A stretch of 48,165 nt of DNA from Acidobacteriota bacterium (GTDB lineage Bacteria; Acidobacteriota; Terriglobia; UBA7540). The DNA lies in NCBI GenBank assembly GCA_021827245.1, contig JAKAWN010000004.1, positions 1 to 48,165 of the forward strand, read 5' to 3'. Positions within the stretch are counted from its first letter, which is position 1; the number at the start of each line of letters is the position of its first letter. Shown piece after piece: positions 17,616 through 25,930 of the stretch. The position numbers and the translations under genes are program-made. A model generated the notes under the pieces. It did not search any database. It saw only the letters and a program-made list of their open reading frames with translations, and was not told where the DNA came from.

Positions 17616-17832
17616 CGGAGTTCTCGCCAGATCCCGTCTCCAATAATGCTAGGAGGACTCTTGGCCCGCTGTCAAGCGGTTCCACGCGCAAACCGTGCCA
17701 CAACGCCGCGGCAACGAATTCGGCAGGTACATCTGCCCGTTCCAAGGCGATTGCAGTCCTGACGGCTATGCGAGATCTTGCTGATCGCTAGAGCAGGGAC
17801 ATTCCCGGAAATACCAACCCAAACCGACGAAG

Positions 17833-18171
17833 TTACTCAACTTCAATATCGCGCCTATACGAACCATTCCCGTTGTTGCTGGATTCCTGCTCTTTGTACA
17901 TGTAACGGATACAACTCTTCATGATGAGCAAGTTTGGTTCATTGGCACGATGGACCTTAATGCATTGCTTGTCGTACCACTCGATCACTCCTTGTATCGT
18001 CTCGCCCCGGTCCAGGACGACGACCATGGGCGTTCGAGCCTGCATCTGCTTAAGGTAATAAAAGTTTTCAGCGTTTGTTTGTTCAGGCGGAGCCGGCTTT
18101 TTCCGCTGTACCCTTCCTGCCATCTGCTCTTGAACATCCGAAAGTGAAGGACGAATTAGTTTTCGATTCAC
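17833..18171 (-). CDS. hfq: Hfq-like RNA-binding Sm protein with extended N-terminus
   Basis: 112 residues. After an extension of about 36 residues, the Sm fold begins at NAENFYYLKQMQARTPM. Sm1 is VVVLDRGETIQGVIEWYD, with the conserved Gly and Asp; Sm2 is NLLIMKSCIRYMYK. Hfq hexamers pair small RNAs with mRNAs. The usual Tyr/Phe-Lys-His of Sm2 reads Met-Lys-Ser, so the proximal RNA-binding face may differ. The start is GTG, with AAGGAG 9-10 bases upstream. A promoter at 18335-18363 predicts a 5' leader of about 155 bases, long enough for autoregulation. The tail is acidic and Asn/Gly-rich. Confidence 0.82.
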   Translation of the reverse strand: MNRKLIRPSLSDVQEQMAGRVQRKKPAPPEQTNAENFYYLKQMQARTPMVVVLDRGETIQGVIEWYDKQCIKVHRANEPNLLIMKSCIRYMYKEQESSNNGNGSYRRDIEVE

Positions 18172-18334
18172 AACTTGATACTCCTTGAGCTTTTGCGCGC
18201 TGGTACAAAGCCAGCAGCGTGTTGCCGAACTAGATATCGCGTAAAGTCCTTTTTGAATAGATGAGAATTCCCGTCTTCCGGTTTCTTCAACAATTGAAAA
18301 TTCGCCCAGAAAAATAGGACTTACGGCTGAAATA

Positions 18335-18363
18335 TTTATAGCACATCTTCAGCCACAGGACAA
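18335..18363 (-). promoter_or_regulatory. Promoter upstream of hfq
   Basis: On the minus strand, TTGTCC (18358-18363, 4 of 6) and TATAAA (18335-18340, 5 of 6) are spaced by exactly 17 bases. This separates hfq from the tmk-holB pair upstream and leaves a leader of about 155 bases before the GTG start. Confidence 0.5.
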
Positions 18364-18468
18364 CCTCGCAAGCGGCCCGCGCCTTTTCGCGAGCCGAATC
18401 GCGTTTTCACCTTTGGGCCATTCGCCCCGAGCGACCTTTACATTTGGCCAGGGCGCACCCGCCGGGTT

Positions 18469-19563
18469 TCATGCCCTGCGTTGCGAACATAAGAAGCCGG
18501 CCGTCAGCGAATCGAAGGCGAGTTGCTGGTTCACATTGCGATTCTGCAGGCGGTGGGAGCTTTCTATCCCCTCTTCAAGTTTCTGAATCCCATCCAGCCC
18601 AAGGGTTTGTGCCCACACTGTAAGTCGCGGAAGCAGGTCGATATTAGTGAGAGCCTTGGTGTCCTTGGCCAGAAGGACGTACATCAGGTCGCGCATCAGG
18701 GTAGAACCCGTTATAAGCGATTCCTCGATGCGGCCGTGATACTCGGCCAGCGTTTTAGTTGCATCAAACAAAGTTTTCCATTGCTGCGATGTCGCCGGCC
18801 GGTCCGCCGCCCGGGCAACGGTATCCACAACGGTCAGCCACGGTCTCCGCTGTTCCTGATATTCCTGGAGGTTGAAAGTTTTGGCCAGCGCAATGCTTCC
18901 CTTGACCACGCGCACTGCGAGCGCGAGATCCCCTTCAGCAAACCCGCGTTCCTCCGCCAGCACCCTCTCGATGACCGATTCCTCAACAGGTACAAATTCC
19001 AGCGAAAAGCAGCGCGACCGGATGGTGGGACGCAACTCATACGCGTTGGGACAGATCAGGATCAGGGTCGTGGTCTCCGGAGGCTCCTCCAGCACTTTCA
19101 GCAGCAGATCTGCAGCCTGCCAATGGATGGCTTGCGCCTGATCAATGATCAGAACCCGCTGTGGAAAGTTGAAAGGCCGGCTATAAGCCGTCGCCCGAAG
19201 CTGGCGGACTTGTTCAATCAGTATATAGCGGGTCAGCGGCTCAACCAGTTGCAGGTCAAAGTAAACCAGCCCCTCAACCCGCTTTTGAGCGTCCTTGGTC
19301 TCACGCCGCCGGGCGAGGTCTTCCAGGCTCGACGCCACAAACGTGTCGGCTTTCCGGCAGCGACCGCATTCGCCGCAGAAGTCGTCACCGCCCGGCCCGC
19401 GTTTCTCGCAGTTCAGCGCCTTGGCCAGCATCACCGCAAGCGTCTTTTTGCCGATTCCCTCCGGCCCCGTGAACAGCAGCGAACCTGGCACGCGTCCCCG
19501 AGCCAGCATCTCGCGGACGGCCTGAACTGCTTTCGGGTTGCCCAAAAAAGAATCAAAACCCAT
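18469..19563 (-). CDS. holB: DNA polymerase III delta' subunit (clamp loader)
   Basis: A 364-residue AAA+ protein. The Walker A-like GPEGIGKKTLA is at about residues 33-43. The four-cysteine zinc module, including CGECGRC, lies near residues 50-70. RVLIIDQAQAIHWQAADLLLKVLEEPPETTTLILIC is the Walker B/sensor region, and TIRSRC precedes the SRC arginine finger typical of delta' and gamma/tau. The shorter length without a tau tail, the divergent Walker B (DQAQ) and the position after tmk favour delta' over DnaX. It loads the beta clamp at replication forks. It is the second gene after tmk, 91 bases downstream. Confidence 0.88.
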   Translation of the reverse strand: MGFDSFLGNPKAVQAVREMLARGRVPGSLLFTGPEGIGKKTLAVMLAKALNCEKRGPGGDDFCGECGRCRKADTFVASSLEDLARRRETKDAQKRVEGLVYFDLQLVEPLTRYILIEQVRQLRATAYSRPFNFPQRVLIIDQAQAIHWQAADLLLKVLEEPPETTTLILICPNAYELRPTIRSRCFSLEFVPVEESVIERVLAEERGFAEGDLALAVRVVKGSIALAKTFNLQEYQEQRRPWLTVVDTVARAADRPATSQQWKTLFDATKTLAEYHGRIEESLITGSTLMRDLMYVLLAKDTKALTNIDLLPRLTVWAQTLGLDGIQKLEEGIESSHRLQNRNVNQQLAFDSLTAGFLCSQRRA

Positions 19564-19654
19564 GGCCTGTGTTCTGAGCCAGCATCTCCGTTTCTATGAT
19601 GCCGGACGGTGGGTTCACGCCCGAGAGGGCCTGAGTCCCTGGGCTCCTTTGTCC

Positions 19655-20332
19655 TTAGTGTGTTCCGCCATTCGCCGGCACGCGCACGCGGTGGCGAACC
19701 AGCAGGGCGTCGACAATCTTGCGAATCTCCGCCTCAATTTCCGCGATGGGCCGGTCGGCCTGGATCAACTTGATTCGCCGCGGCTGCTGCCGTGCCAGCG
19801 CCAGGTAGCCAGTGCGAACCCGCTTTTGAAATTTTAACCCGTGATTTTCAAACCGGGTATTCCTCATCTTGCGGCGCGTATTCCGTTTGCGGGCCCGGTC
19901 CAGGGCCGCCTGCGGATCGAGGTCAAGAAGCAGCGTCAGGTCGGGCTGAGTCCTTCCGCAAATAACCTGGTCGAGCGCCCGGACCGTCTGCACGCCCAAC
20001 ATGCGTCCGTAGCCCTGGTAAGCGAATGATGCGTCATTATACCGGTCGCTGATCACCACGCGGCCTCGGGCAAGTGCCGGGCGCACCACTTCCTCCAGGT
20101 GTTGTTCTCGCGCGGCGTACATCAGGGTAAGTTCGGTCAGCGACGACATTTTGCAGATTGTCGGGTTCAGCAACAGCCGCCGAATCTGTTCTCCGACCTT
20201 TGTCCCGCCGGGCTCGCGCGACAAAACGACAGGGATTCCCCGTTTGCGAAGGTAGGATGCCAGGCGGCGTGCGTGTGTGCTTTTCCCGGTCCCGTCAATT
20301 CCTTCCAGTGTGATGAAGATCCCGTGGGACAT
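19655..20332 (-). CDS. tmk: Thymidylate kinase
   Basis: A 225-residue enzyme that phosphorylates dTMP to dTDP. The P-loop is EGIDGTGKST (about residues 9-18), followed by REPGGT (substrate-binding). The DRYNDASFAYQGYGR segment is the DR(Y/H/F) and thymidine-binding motif. The LID region is unusually basic (RARKRNTRRKMRNTR, about 146-160). The C-terminal part (VPANGGTH) is a short extension. It is the first gene of a tmk-holB pair, a frequent arrangement in bacteria, and is divergent from yggS. Confidence 0.94.
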   Translation of the reverse strand: MSHGIFITLEGIDGTGKSTHARRLASYLRKRGIPVVLSREPGGTKVGEQIRRLLLNPTICKMSSLTELTLMYAAREQHLEEVVRPALARGRVVISDRYNDASFAYQGYGRMLGVQTVRALDQVICGRTQPDLTLLLDLDPQAALDRARKRNTRRKMRNTRFENHGLKFQKRVRTGYLALARQQPRRIKLIQADRPIAEIEAEIRKIVDALLVRHRVRVPANGGTH

Positions 20333-20492
20333 TGTTTTTCCTCTGTAGTTTTTCCACCTGACGTCGCGTAATGTCTCGGATACCTTGGAAGACCAGGGAA
20401 GCTGGAAATATCATTCCCTTTGCCGGAATGAGGTCTGCAATACTAACACCGGAGGGCGGCGTACCACAAGGCGAAAACTTGGTGCGCGCCGA

Positions 20493-20501
20493 TGGTACAA
20501 T
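20493..20501 (+). promoter_or_regulatory. Extended -10 promoter of yggS
   Basis: TGGTACAAT (20493-20501) is an extended -10 box (TGn plus TACAAT). No good -35 is present at 17 bases. It lies about 70 bases before the GTG start of yggS, leaving a leader of roughly 60 bases. Confidence 0.4.
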
Positions 20502-20570
20502 AGCGGGCTAACCTAAGTCACTGAAGGGCGCCGCATTGGGCCGGGGCTGCCCGGCAGAATATTTCTTATC

Positions 20571-21263
20571 GTGAGCATAGGTGAAAACATCGAGGGCGTG
20601 CAGCAGCGGATTCTCGACGCCTGTCGTCGCGCGGACCGTGCCCCCGAAGACGTCCGGCTGATTGCCGTCTCCAAGACCATGCCCGGGGAGTTCATCCGCC
20701 AGGCGTACGCGGCCGGACTGCGTGAATTTGGCGAGAACCGGGTGCAAGAAGCGGCGGCCAAGCGACAGGAACTTGCCGATCTCAACGTCGTGTGGCACCT
20801 GATCGGCCATTTGCAGTCGAACAAGGCGAAGCTGGCCTGTCAGCTTTTCGATTGGATTCAGTCGGTCGATTCGCTGCACATCGCGGAACGTATCGATTAC
20901 TCAGCCGTCGCCGGCGGCCGCAAACTCCCCGTCCTGATCGAGGTTCATCTGGGAGAGGAAACCAGCAAGTTCGGAGTCGAGGAAGACGAACTGGCGCAGT
21001 TGGCAGAGCAGGTCGGCGCTCTCCCGTCACTCGACTTGCGGGGCTTAATGGTGCTGCCGCCGTTTTTCGATGACCCGGAGGACGTGCGGCCTTATTTCCG
21101 CCGCTTGCGAGAACTTGCTGCGCGGATCGAAGCCAGGAATCTGCCGGGCGTTTCCATGCGCGAGCTTTCCATGGGCATGAGCCACGATTTCGAAGTCGCT
21201 ATCGAAGAAGGCGCCACCATCATTCGAGTCGGCACCGCGATCTTCGGTGAGCGGCGGCGCTAG
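20571..21263 (+). CDS. yggS: YggS-family pyridoxal phosphate homeostasis protein
   Basis: A 230-residue TIM-barrel PLP-binding protein of the YggS/PROSC family. The PLP lysine is Lys35 in [31 protein letters not shown] and [27 protein letters not shown] are diagnostic. These proteins keep PLP and amino-acid pools balanced. The start is GTG. A yggU gene follows after a repeat-filled spacer; yggT, often between them in other genomes, is absent. Confidence 0.94.
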   Translation: MSIGENIEGVQQRILDACRRADRAPEDVRLIAVSKTMPGEFIRQAYAAGLREFGENRVQEAAAKRQELADLNVVWHLIGHLQSNKAKLACQLFDWIQSVDSLHIAERIDYSAVAGGRKLPVLIEVHLGEETSKFGVEEDELAQLAEQVGALPSLDLRGLMVLPPFFDDPEDVRPYFRRLRELAARIEARNLPGVSMRELSMGMSHDFEVAIEEGATIIRVGTAIFGERRR

Positions 21264-21333
21264 CAGCGCCATTCTTCGCGCCCTGGCGTGAGCGGCTCTT
21301 GCTTTTTTGACTGGCAACCTGAAGTATGCTTTT

Positions 21334-21349
21334 CTCTGCGCTCTCTGTG
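21334..21349 (+). repeat. CTCTGTG-family repeat, partial copy
   Basis: The 16 bases at 21334-21349 (CTCTGCGCTCTCTGTG) match the arms of the inverted repeat at 23453-23499 and the wider CTCTGTG/CACAGAG family in these spacers. Confidence 0.6.
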
Positions 21350-21393
21350 TGGGAAAAGGATGAAACGCAGCGCGGCGGCGCCGCAGCCAAAAC

Positions 21394-21440
21394 GTGGCAC
21401 GGCCATCCTGGCCGTGTCACGGGCGGGACACCCGTGCTAC
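21394..21440. repeat. Double-hairpin dispersed element, copy 1
   Basis: Begins GTGGCAC and ends GTGCTAC. The first hairpin is CACGGCCA-TCC-TGGCCGTG (21398-21416); the second is CACGGG and CCCGTG (21418-21436). A second, better-preserved copy lies at 25633-25693. This is a REP/BIME-like intergenic repeat. Confidence 0.65.
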
Positions 21441-21480
21441 AAAATTTGTGCGGCGCGCAAACATTTCCAGGTCTAGTAGT

Positions 21481-21541
21481 ACAGAGAGCACGGAGATCCT
21501 CTGTGTCCTCTGTGTGAAATTCTGCCGCGCACAGAGCACAC
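21481..21541 (+). repeat. 61-bp direct repeat, copy A
   Basis: Aligns without gaps to 23485-23545, with about 51 of 61 bases identical by eye. It is built of ACAGAGAGCAC, CCTCTGTGTGAAATTC and ACAGAGCACAC blocks. The two copies bracket yggU and the symporter, 2004 bases apart. Confidence 0.75.
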
Positions 21542-21649
21542 AAAGTCTGGGCACCGCTGCGCTGCTTTGCGGGACGGATTTCTTTACGCCTTCCCGTGAG
21601 CTATGCTTTTTCCGCCAGTTTCAGGCCCGCGACGTCGCAGGGAAGAACA

Positions 21650-21958
21650 ATGAGTGACTTCACCGCCGAAGGCAACAAGGTTAGCTTCTGGCTCCGGATC
21701 AAGCCCCGTTCCCGCCGCGAGCGTCTGCTGCGGGACTCCTCCGGCGGGCTGTGCCTGGAACTGACCGCGCCGCCGGTGGAAGGCAAGGCGAACCAGGCCG
21801 CCGTCGATTTTCTGGCGCAAGCGCTCCGGCTGCCGCGTTCCTCGGTCGAGATCGTGACGGGAGCAAAATCGCGCCGAAAGCTTTTCAGGATCATCGCAGA
21901 TTCCGCGCAGGAAACCATCGCGCGCCTCGAGGCCCTGGCGCAGGAGAAAGGTCGGTAG
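21650..21958 (+). CDS. yggU: YggU-family (DUF167) protein
   Basis: A 102-residue small alpha/beta protein. FWLRIKPRSRRERLL, LCLELTAPPVEGKANQAAVDFLAQALRLPRSSVEIVTGAKSRRKLFRI is the whole-family signature (PxEGKAN and GxKSRxK). The role is unknown; the gene is widespread and often linked to yggS/yggT. The ATG at 21650 has GGGAAG upstream and gives the expected length; the frame is open from 21596. Its stop is 3 bases before the GTG of the symporter gene, implying co-translation. Confidence 0.9.
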   Translation: MSDFTAEGNKVSFWLRIKPRSRRERLLRDSSGGLCLELTAPPVEGKANQAAVDFLAQALRLPRSSVEIVTGAKSRRKLFRIIADSAQETIARLEALAQEKGR

Positions 21959-21961
21959 CCG

Positions 21962-23383
21962 GTGATTTACGCGGTCAGCCTGGTTCTGATTGTGGCGGCG
22001 CTGCTCACAGTCAGCATTGTGCGGTCGGTCAAGCTCAAGACTCACGCTGACTTCATGGTAGCTGACCGCGAGCTTTCCGTCTGGGTACTGATTTTCACGC
22101 TTCTCTGTTCCTGGATCGGCGCCGGAAGTCTCTTTGCCGGGGCCGAATTCGCCTATGACCAGGGGCTGGCGTCGCTTTGGCTCCCGGCGGGCGGATGGGC
22201 CGGATTGATCGTGATTTACTTCATCGCCGGCCGCGCCCGCTCCTTTGCTCAGTACACCATCCCGGACCTTCTCGAGGTTCGTTACAGTCCCATAGCGCGT
22301 GTGCTGGGCACCATCTGCATCATCGTTTCCTACACGGCCATCGTCAGCTACCAGTTTCGCGGCGGCGGGCGGATCCTGGAGCTGGCTTTCGGCCTCAGTG
22401 AAACCGCCGGAACCATCATCCTGGCGGCGTTTGTCATTTTGTTCACAGCGCTGGCGGGCATGTCGTCCGTCGCGTACACCGATCTGGTGATCGGCCTCGT
22501 GGTCACGGTCGGCTGTCTATTTGCGCTGCCTGCGATGCTGGTGCACGCCGGAGGATGGCACGCCGTCACCACCCAACTGCCGGCCAGCCACCTGACCGCA
22601 TTGGGCACCATGACCTGGGACCAGGCGCTGGGCTATTTCCTCCCCACCTTCACCCTGATGCTCGGCAACCAGGCCATGTACCAGAAATTCTTTTCCGCCC
22701 GCAGCGAGCGCGACGCGCGTCTTTCCGTGGTGGGATGGGTTTGCGGCACCGTCGTGCTGGAGACGATTATCGTTCTGCTGGCCGTTGTGGGCGGCGTCAT
22801 GTTTCACTCGCGGGTCGCTACCGGGCGGCTTCCCGCCTGGGGCCTGATTCCTTATACGGCGCGCTACGGCATTGTTCCTTTGATCGGAGCGATTTTCCTG
22901 GCGGCGATTTTTGCCAAGGTAATTTCCACCGGCAACAATTATCTCTTTTCGCCCGCCACTAGCGTGGTGCACGACGTCCTCCAGCGCTTCGTTACCAAGA
23001 AGGCCAGCGATCGCGGCCTGGTGCTGATGTCGCGCGTCATAGTGGTCGTGCTGGGGCTGGTGGCATTGGCGCAGAGCTTTCAGCCCTCCATCCTGAGCAC
23101 GGCGGTTTATGCTTATGACGTGTATGGAGCAGGCATCACGCCGGTGGTGGTGGCGGCGTTTTTCTGGAAGCGCACGACAACGGCCGGAGGGCTCAGTTCC
23201 ATCGCTGCGGGAACGGTCGTGGCGGTCATCTGGAAAGTGTTCCACCTTGATCCTGTCATGCCGATGATTTTTCCAGCGTTGGCGGCCTCGCTCGCCAGCC
23301 TGATCGGCGTCAGCCTGCTGACTGCTCCGCCGCGCCCTGAGCAGTGGCAGCCGTTCTTCCGCAAGGCCAGCGAAGCCCGGTGA
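21962..23383 (+). CDS. Sodium:solute symporter family transporter
   Basis: 473 residues with about 13 membrane helices and the SSS/LeuT-like order. It shows LLCSWIGAGSLFAGAEFAYDQG in helix 2, YTIPDLLEVRYSP (the SSS signature after helix 3), YQFRGGGRILE and SVAYTDLVIGLVV; AKVISTGNNYLFSPATSVVHD in the later half contains the Na2-site type Ser/Thr region. It probably takes up an organic solute with Na+; the substrate is not identifiable. The start is GTG three bases after yggU. With a possible Na+-type AtpE in the same window, sodium use is worth noting. Confidence 0.9.
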   Translation: MIYAVSLVLIVAALLTVSIVRSVKLKTHADFMVADRELSVWVLIFTLLCSWIGAGSLFAGAEFAYDQGLASLWLPAGGWAGLIVIYFIAGRARSFAQYTIPDLLEVRYSPIARVLGTICIIVSYTAIVSYQFRGGGRILELAFGLSETAGTIILAAFVILFTALAGMSSVAYTDLVIGLVVTVGCLFALPAMLVHAGGWHAVTTQLPASHLTALGTMTWDQALGYFLPTFTLMLGNQAMYQKFFSARSERDARLSVVGWVCGTVVLETIIVLLAVVGGVMFHSRVATGRLPAWGLIPYTARYGIVPLIGAIFLAAIFAKVISTGNNYLFSPATSVVHDVLQRFVTKKASDRGLVLMSRVIVVVLGLVALAQSFQPSILSTAVYAYDVYGAGITPVVVAAFFWKRTTTAGGLSSIAAGTVVAVIWKVFHLDPVMPMIFPALAASLASLIGVSLLTAPPRPEQWQPFFRKASEAR

Positions 23384-23452
23384 AGGCTGGTTCGTTTCTT
23401 TCTCTGTGCCCTCTGTGGAGAGAAAAGCATCAACACAGAGGCCACGGAAGTA

Positions 23453-23499
23453 CTCTGTGCGCTCTGTGTTAAGGCTTTTCGGTCACAGAGAGCACAGAG
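23453..23499. repeat. Inverted CTCTGTG repeat
   Basis: CTCTGTGCGCTCTGTG (23453-23468) and CACAGAGAGCACAGAG (23484-23499) are inverted repeats with 15 of 16 matches and a 15-base loop, 69 bases after the symporter stop. It overlaps the start of direct-repeat copy B. Further CTCTGTG words lie at 23402-23440. Confidence 0.7.
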
Positions 23500-23545
23500 A
23501 CGCGCTGCGTCCTCTGTGTGAAATTCCGCGAATCACAGAGCACAC
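23485..23545 (+). repeat. 61-bp direct repeat, copy B
   Basis: Partner of 21481-21541 in the same orientation. It ends 33 bases before the ATG of the M24 peptidase, so the repeat forms part of that gene's leader or promoter region. Confidence 0.75.
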
Positions 23546-23578
23546 GGAGGCTTCGCCCCTTTCAAAGGAGAACCCACA

Positions 23579-24760
23579 ATGGACCTCGATGCCATTCAAT
23601 CCGAACTTCGCAACGCCAGGCTGGACGGCTGGCTTTTCTACGACCATCATCACCGCGATCCCATCGCCTACCGCGTGCTGAAGATTTCACCCCCACTCTG
23701 CACGCGCCGGTGGTATTACCTGATTCCCGCCGCCGGCGATCCTTCAAAGCTTGTCCATCGCATCGAACGCGGCAACCTCGACGGCATTCCGGGAAGCCTC
23801 CAGCTTTATTCCTCCTGGACCGAGCAGCGCCAGCATCTGCGGGAAATGCTCGGCGGCAGGCGGCGCATCGCCATGCAGTACTCGCCGCTGAATGACATTC
23901 CTTACGTTGGCCTGGTGGATGCCGGAACGGTCGAGTTGGTGCGGAGCCTTGGCGTCGAAGTCGTTTCCTCTGCTGATCTGGTGCAATTGTTTGAAGCCCG
24001 CTGGACCGATGCCCAACTGGCTTCTCACCTCGAAGCCGGAAAAACCGTCCACGCCGCCGTCAACGGGGCGTTCGCAGTAATTCGCAGTGCGATCCGTGCC
24101 GGAAACACCCTGAGCGAATATGACGTGCAGCAGGAGATGATGCGTATCTTCGCCGCGAACGGCGTCGAGACCGACGAACCTCCCATCGTCGCCGTCGACG
24201 CCAACTCCGCCAACCCGCACTACTGCCCCAGCGAAGATTCCGCGCTTCCCATTCGCCGAAATGATCTTGTATTGCTCGATGTCTGGGCCAGGCAGTCAAA
24301 GCCGGGAGCGGTCTATTTCGACATCACTTGGACAGGCTTTGTGGGCGCGCAGGTTCCCAACCGCTACGCCGAGATTTTCAACATTGTCCGCGAAGCCCGC
24401 GATGCCGCCATCGATCTGGTGAAATCCGCCATGCAGAAGAGAAGGCCGCTTTACGGCTATGAGGTGGACGATGCTGCCCGCGCCGTCATCCAGCGCGTCG
24501 GCTACGGCGACCATTTCGTTCACCGCACCGGCCACTCCATCGGAGAAGATGTTCACGGCAACGGCGCCAACATGGACAATCTGGAAACGCACGACTCCCG
24601 CTGCGTCGTGCCCCGCACCTGCTTCTCAGTCGAGCCGGGAATTTATCTCGACGATTTCGGCGTGCGCAGTGAAGTCAACGTCTACGTTGAAGAACACGAC
24701 GCCCGCGTCACCGGCGAAGTTCAGCAGGCGATCGTTCCTATCCTGGCCGCAGGCGATTGA
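23579..24760 (+). CDS. M24-family metallopeptidase (Xaa-Pro aminopeptidase-like)
   Basis: 393 residues with a creatinase-like N-domain (about 1-150) and a pita-bread C-domain. The five metal ligands are visible: Asp234 (LLDVWA), Asp248 (YFDITWTG), His319 (HRTGHSIG), Glu352 (SVEPGIY) and Glu365 (VRSEVNVYV). That supports a dinuclear metal aminopeptidase removing residues before proline, or a related prolidase. There is no signal peptide, so it is cytoplasmic. The ATG has AAAGGAG about 8 bases upstream. A clear terminator follows at 24778. Confidence 0.92.
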   Translation: MDLDAIQSELRNARLDGWLFYDHHHRDPIAYRVLKISPPLCTRRWYYLIPAAGDPSKLVHRIERGNLDGIPGSLQLYSSWTEQRQHLREMLGGRRRIAMQYSPLNDIPYVGLVDAGTVELVRSLGVEVVSSADLVQLFEARWTDAQLASHLEAGKTVHAAVNGAFAVIRSAIRAGNTLSEYDVQQEMMRIFAANGVETDEPPIVAVDANSANPHYCPSEDSALPIRRNDLVLLDVWARQSKPGAVYFDITWTGFVGAQVPNRYAEIFNIVREARDAAIDLVKSAMQKRRPLYGYEVDDAARAVIQRVGYGDHFVHRTGHSIGEDVHGNGANMDNLETHDSRCVVPRTCFSVEPGIYLDDFGVRSEVNVYVEEHDARVTGEVQQAIVPILAAGD

Positions 24761-24777
24761 TCGCTTGGCCGCGGTAG

Positions 24778-24810
24778 CCGCGACGGCAGTTTCTCCGTCG
24801 CGGGTTTTTT
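24778..24810 (+). terminator. Rho-independent terminator of the M24 peptidase gene
   Basis: CCGCGACGG (24778-24786) and CCGTCGCGG (24795-24803) form a 9-bp perfect stem with an 8-base loop, followed by G and six Ts. It lies 18 bases after the stop codon. Confidence 0.85.
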
Positions 24811-24865
24811 GCCACGGGCGGCCACGGTTGGTGATTTCCCAGCCGTGGCCTTTCTACGATTCCTC

Positions 24866-25237
24866 TTACGACGCAAGTTTGATCTGAATCACGTGGAGTG
24901 TGCTGGTCTGTGGGTCAAGGGTTGCAACGACCTGTACGTCCTTGCCGTTGTACTTCTTCGCATCCTTCTGATCGTCCAGAAAGTAACCTTTTCCTTGTTG
25001 TGGATCGGTCAGCAAGGCGTATTGGCCGTTTTTGGCCTTGATGATTTTGCCGACGAAAGTGCGGGCCTGCTTCTGTGACTGCGGTTGCTGTGCGCTCGGT
25101 GGTTGCTGTTGCGCGCTGGGTGGTTGCTGCTGCTGATTGGGGTACTGATTTTGAGCGCTGAATGCCCGCGAAAACGGAACTAACCCTGCGACCAGGGTCA
25201 AGGTTATGACCCAGGACCGAATGTTTCTTCCTTTCAT
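24866..25237 (-). CDS. Small secreted protein with Gln/Pro-rich linker and OB-like domain
   Basis: 123 residues. The signal peptide spans about residues 1-28 (WVITLTLVAGLVPFSRAFSA). Residues 29-56 are a Gln/Pro/Ser repeat (QQPPSAQ units). Residues 58-123 form a compact domain: FVGKIIKAKNGQYALLTDPQ, YFLDDQKDAKKYNGKDVQVVATLD, LHVIQIKL. This looks like the DUF5818-type secreted domain seen in acidobacteria (by eye). The role is unknown, probably periplasmic or surface-bound. The ATG at 25237 is 4 bases inside another ATG at 25241 in a different frame; GGGGG lies upstream. Confidence 0.75.
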   Translation of the reverse strand: MKGRNIRSWVITLTLVAGLVPFSRAFSAQNQYPNQQQQPPSAQQQPPSAQQPQSQKQARTFVGKIIKAKNGQYALLTDPQQGKGYFLDDQKDAKKYNGKDVQVVATLDPQTSTLHVIQIKLAS

Positions 25238-25500
25238 TCATGCCCCCTTATAGGCTGTGGATTTCCCCCACCACTGTCATCTCTACGGAGCAATGATCGT
25301 TCCACAACGCTCGCACATTCGAATTGTTGACAGCACGTGAGTTAACCGATCCCGGGATGTAGCGATGCTGTAAATTCTTCCAGCACCCTTGTGGATTATT
25401 CGCAGGTCGAGGGCCGGCGCGCCCCTTCAGCCCGCCCACCCCGGTCGATGATTGTGACCCATAAGGGCGCGCCTCGCTCTGTCCGCCTTGTAATGGAAAA

Positions 25501-25542
25501 GCCCCGGAGGGGCAATAGGTTTTAGCCCACGCAAGCCGTGGG
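25501..25542. repeat. Pair of short hairpins (GCCCC/GGGGC and CCCACG/CGTGGG)
   Basis: GCCCC-GGA-GGGGC (25501-25513) is followed by CCCACG-CAAGC-CGTGGG (25526-25542). The order and motifs (a GCCCC hairpin, TAGCCCACG, AAGCCGTGGG) resemble intergenic repeats I have seen in acidobacterial and planctomycete genomes. That comparison is from memory. Confidence 0.5.
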
Positions 25543-25632
25543 ATTCCAATCGGCGTTACAATCCTCCGGGGGGGGCGGCGGTGCGGGTTTTGCAGGTGCG
25601 GACGGAAGTCGTCGGCCAGTGGCGTGACCTCT

Positions 25633-25693
25633 GTGGCACGGCCATCTTGGCCGTGTGTTGAGAGCGGAGCACGGGCGAGGACGCCCGTGCCAC
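25633..25693. repeat. Double-hairpin dispersed element, copy 2
   Basis: Bounded by GTGGCAC (25633-25639) and GTGCCAC (25687-25693). Hairpin 1 is CACGGCCA-TCT-TGGCCGTG (25637-25655). Hairpin 2 is GCACGGGCG-AGGA-CGCCCGTGC (25669-25690). It shares its core with 21394-21440. Confidence 0.7.
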
Positions 25694-25930
25694 ATTCAAA
25701 TTGGGTCGCTGCCCCGCGCGAAATTCGCTTGACAACTGTCGGCTACTATGGTAGTCTTCTTTAAGCCCCCGGACACGATGCGCTGCCGGGGAGCCATGGG
25801 GAAACAATGCCGGGATTTGGCGCAAACTGGGCTAGAAAACTGTATGAGCCGTTGTCGGAAAACGGTACAAACCTTTCCCGAAAGCCTCCAGGCAGTGAGA
25901 CAAATGGGACAAAAAATATCTATTTTCGCA

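Noticed and set aside
25501..25542. Possible tRNA or structured RNA from paired hairpins
   Set aside because: No acceptor stem, T-loop (GTTCGANTC) or anticodon arm could be assembled; it is best read as a short repeat.
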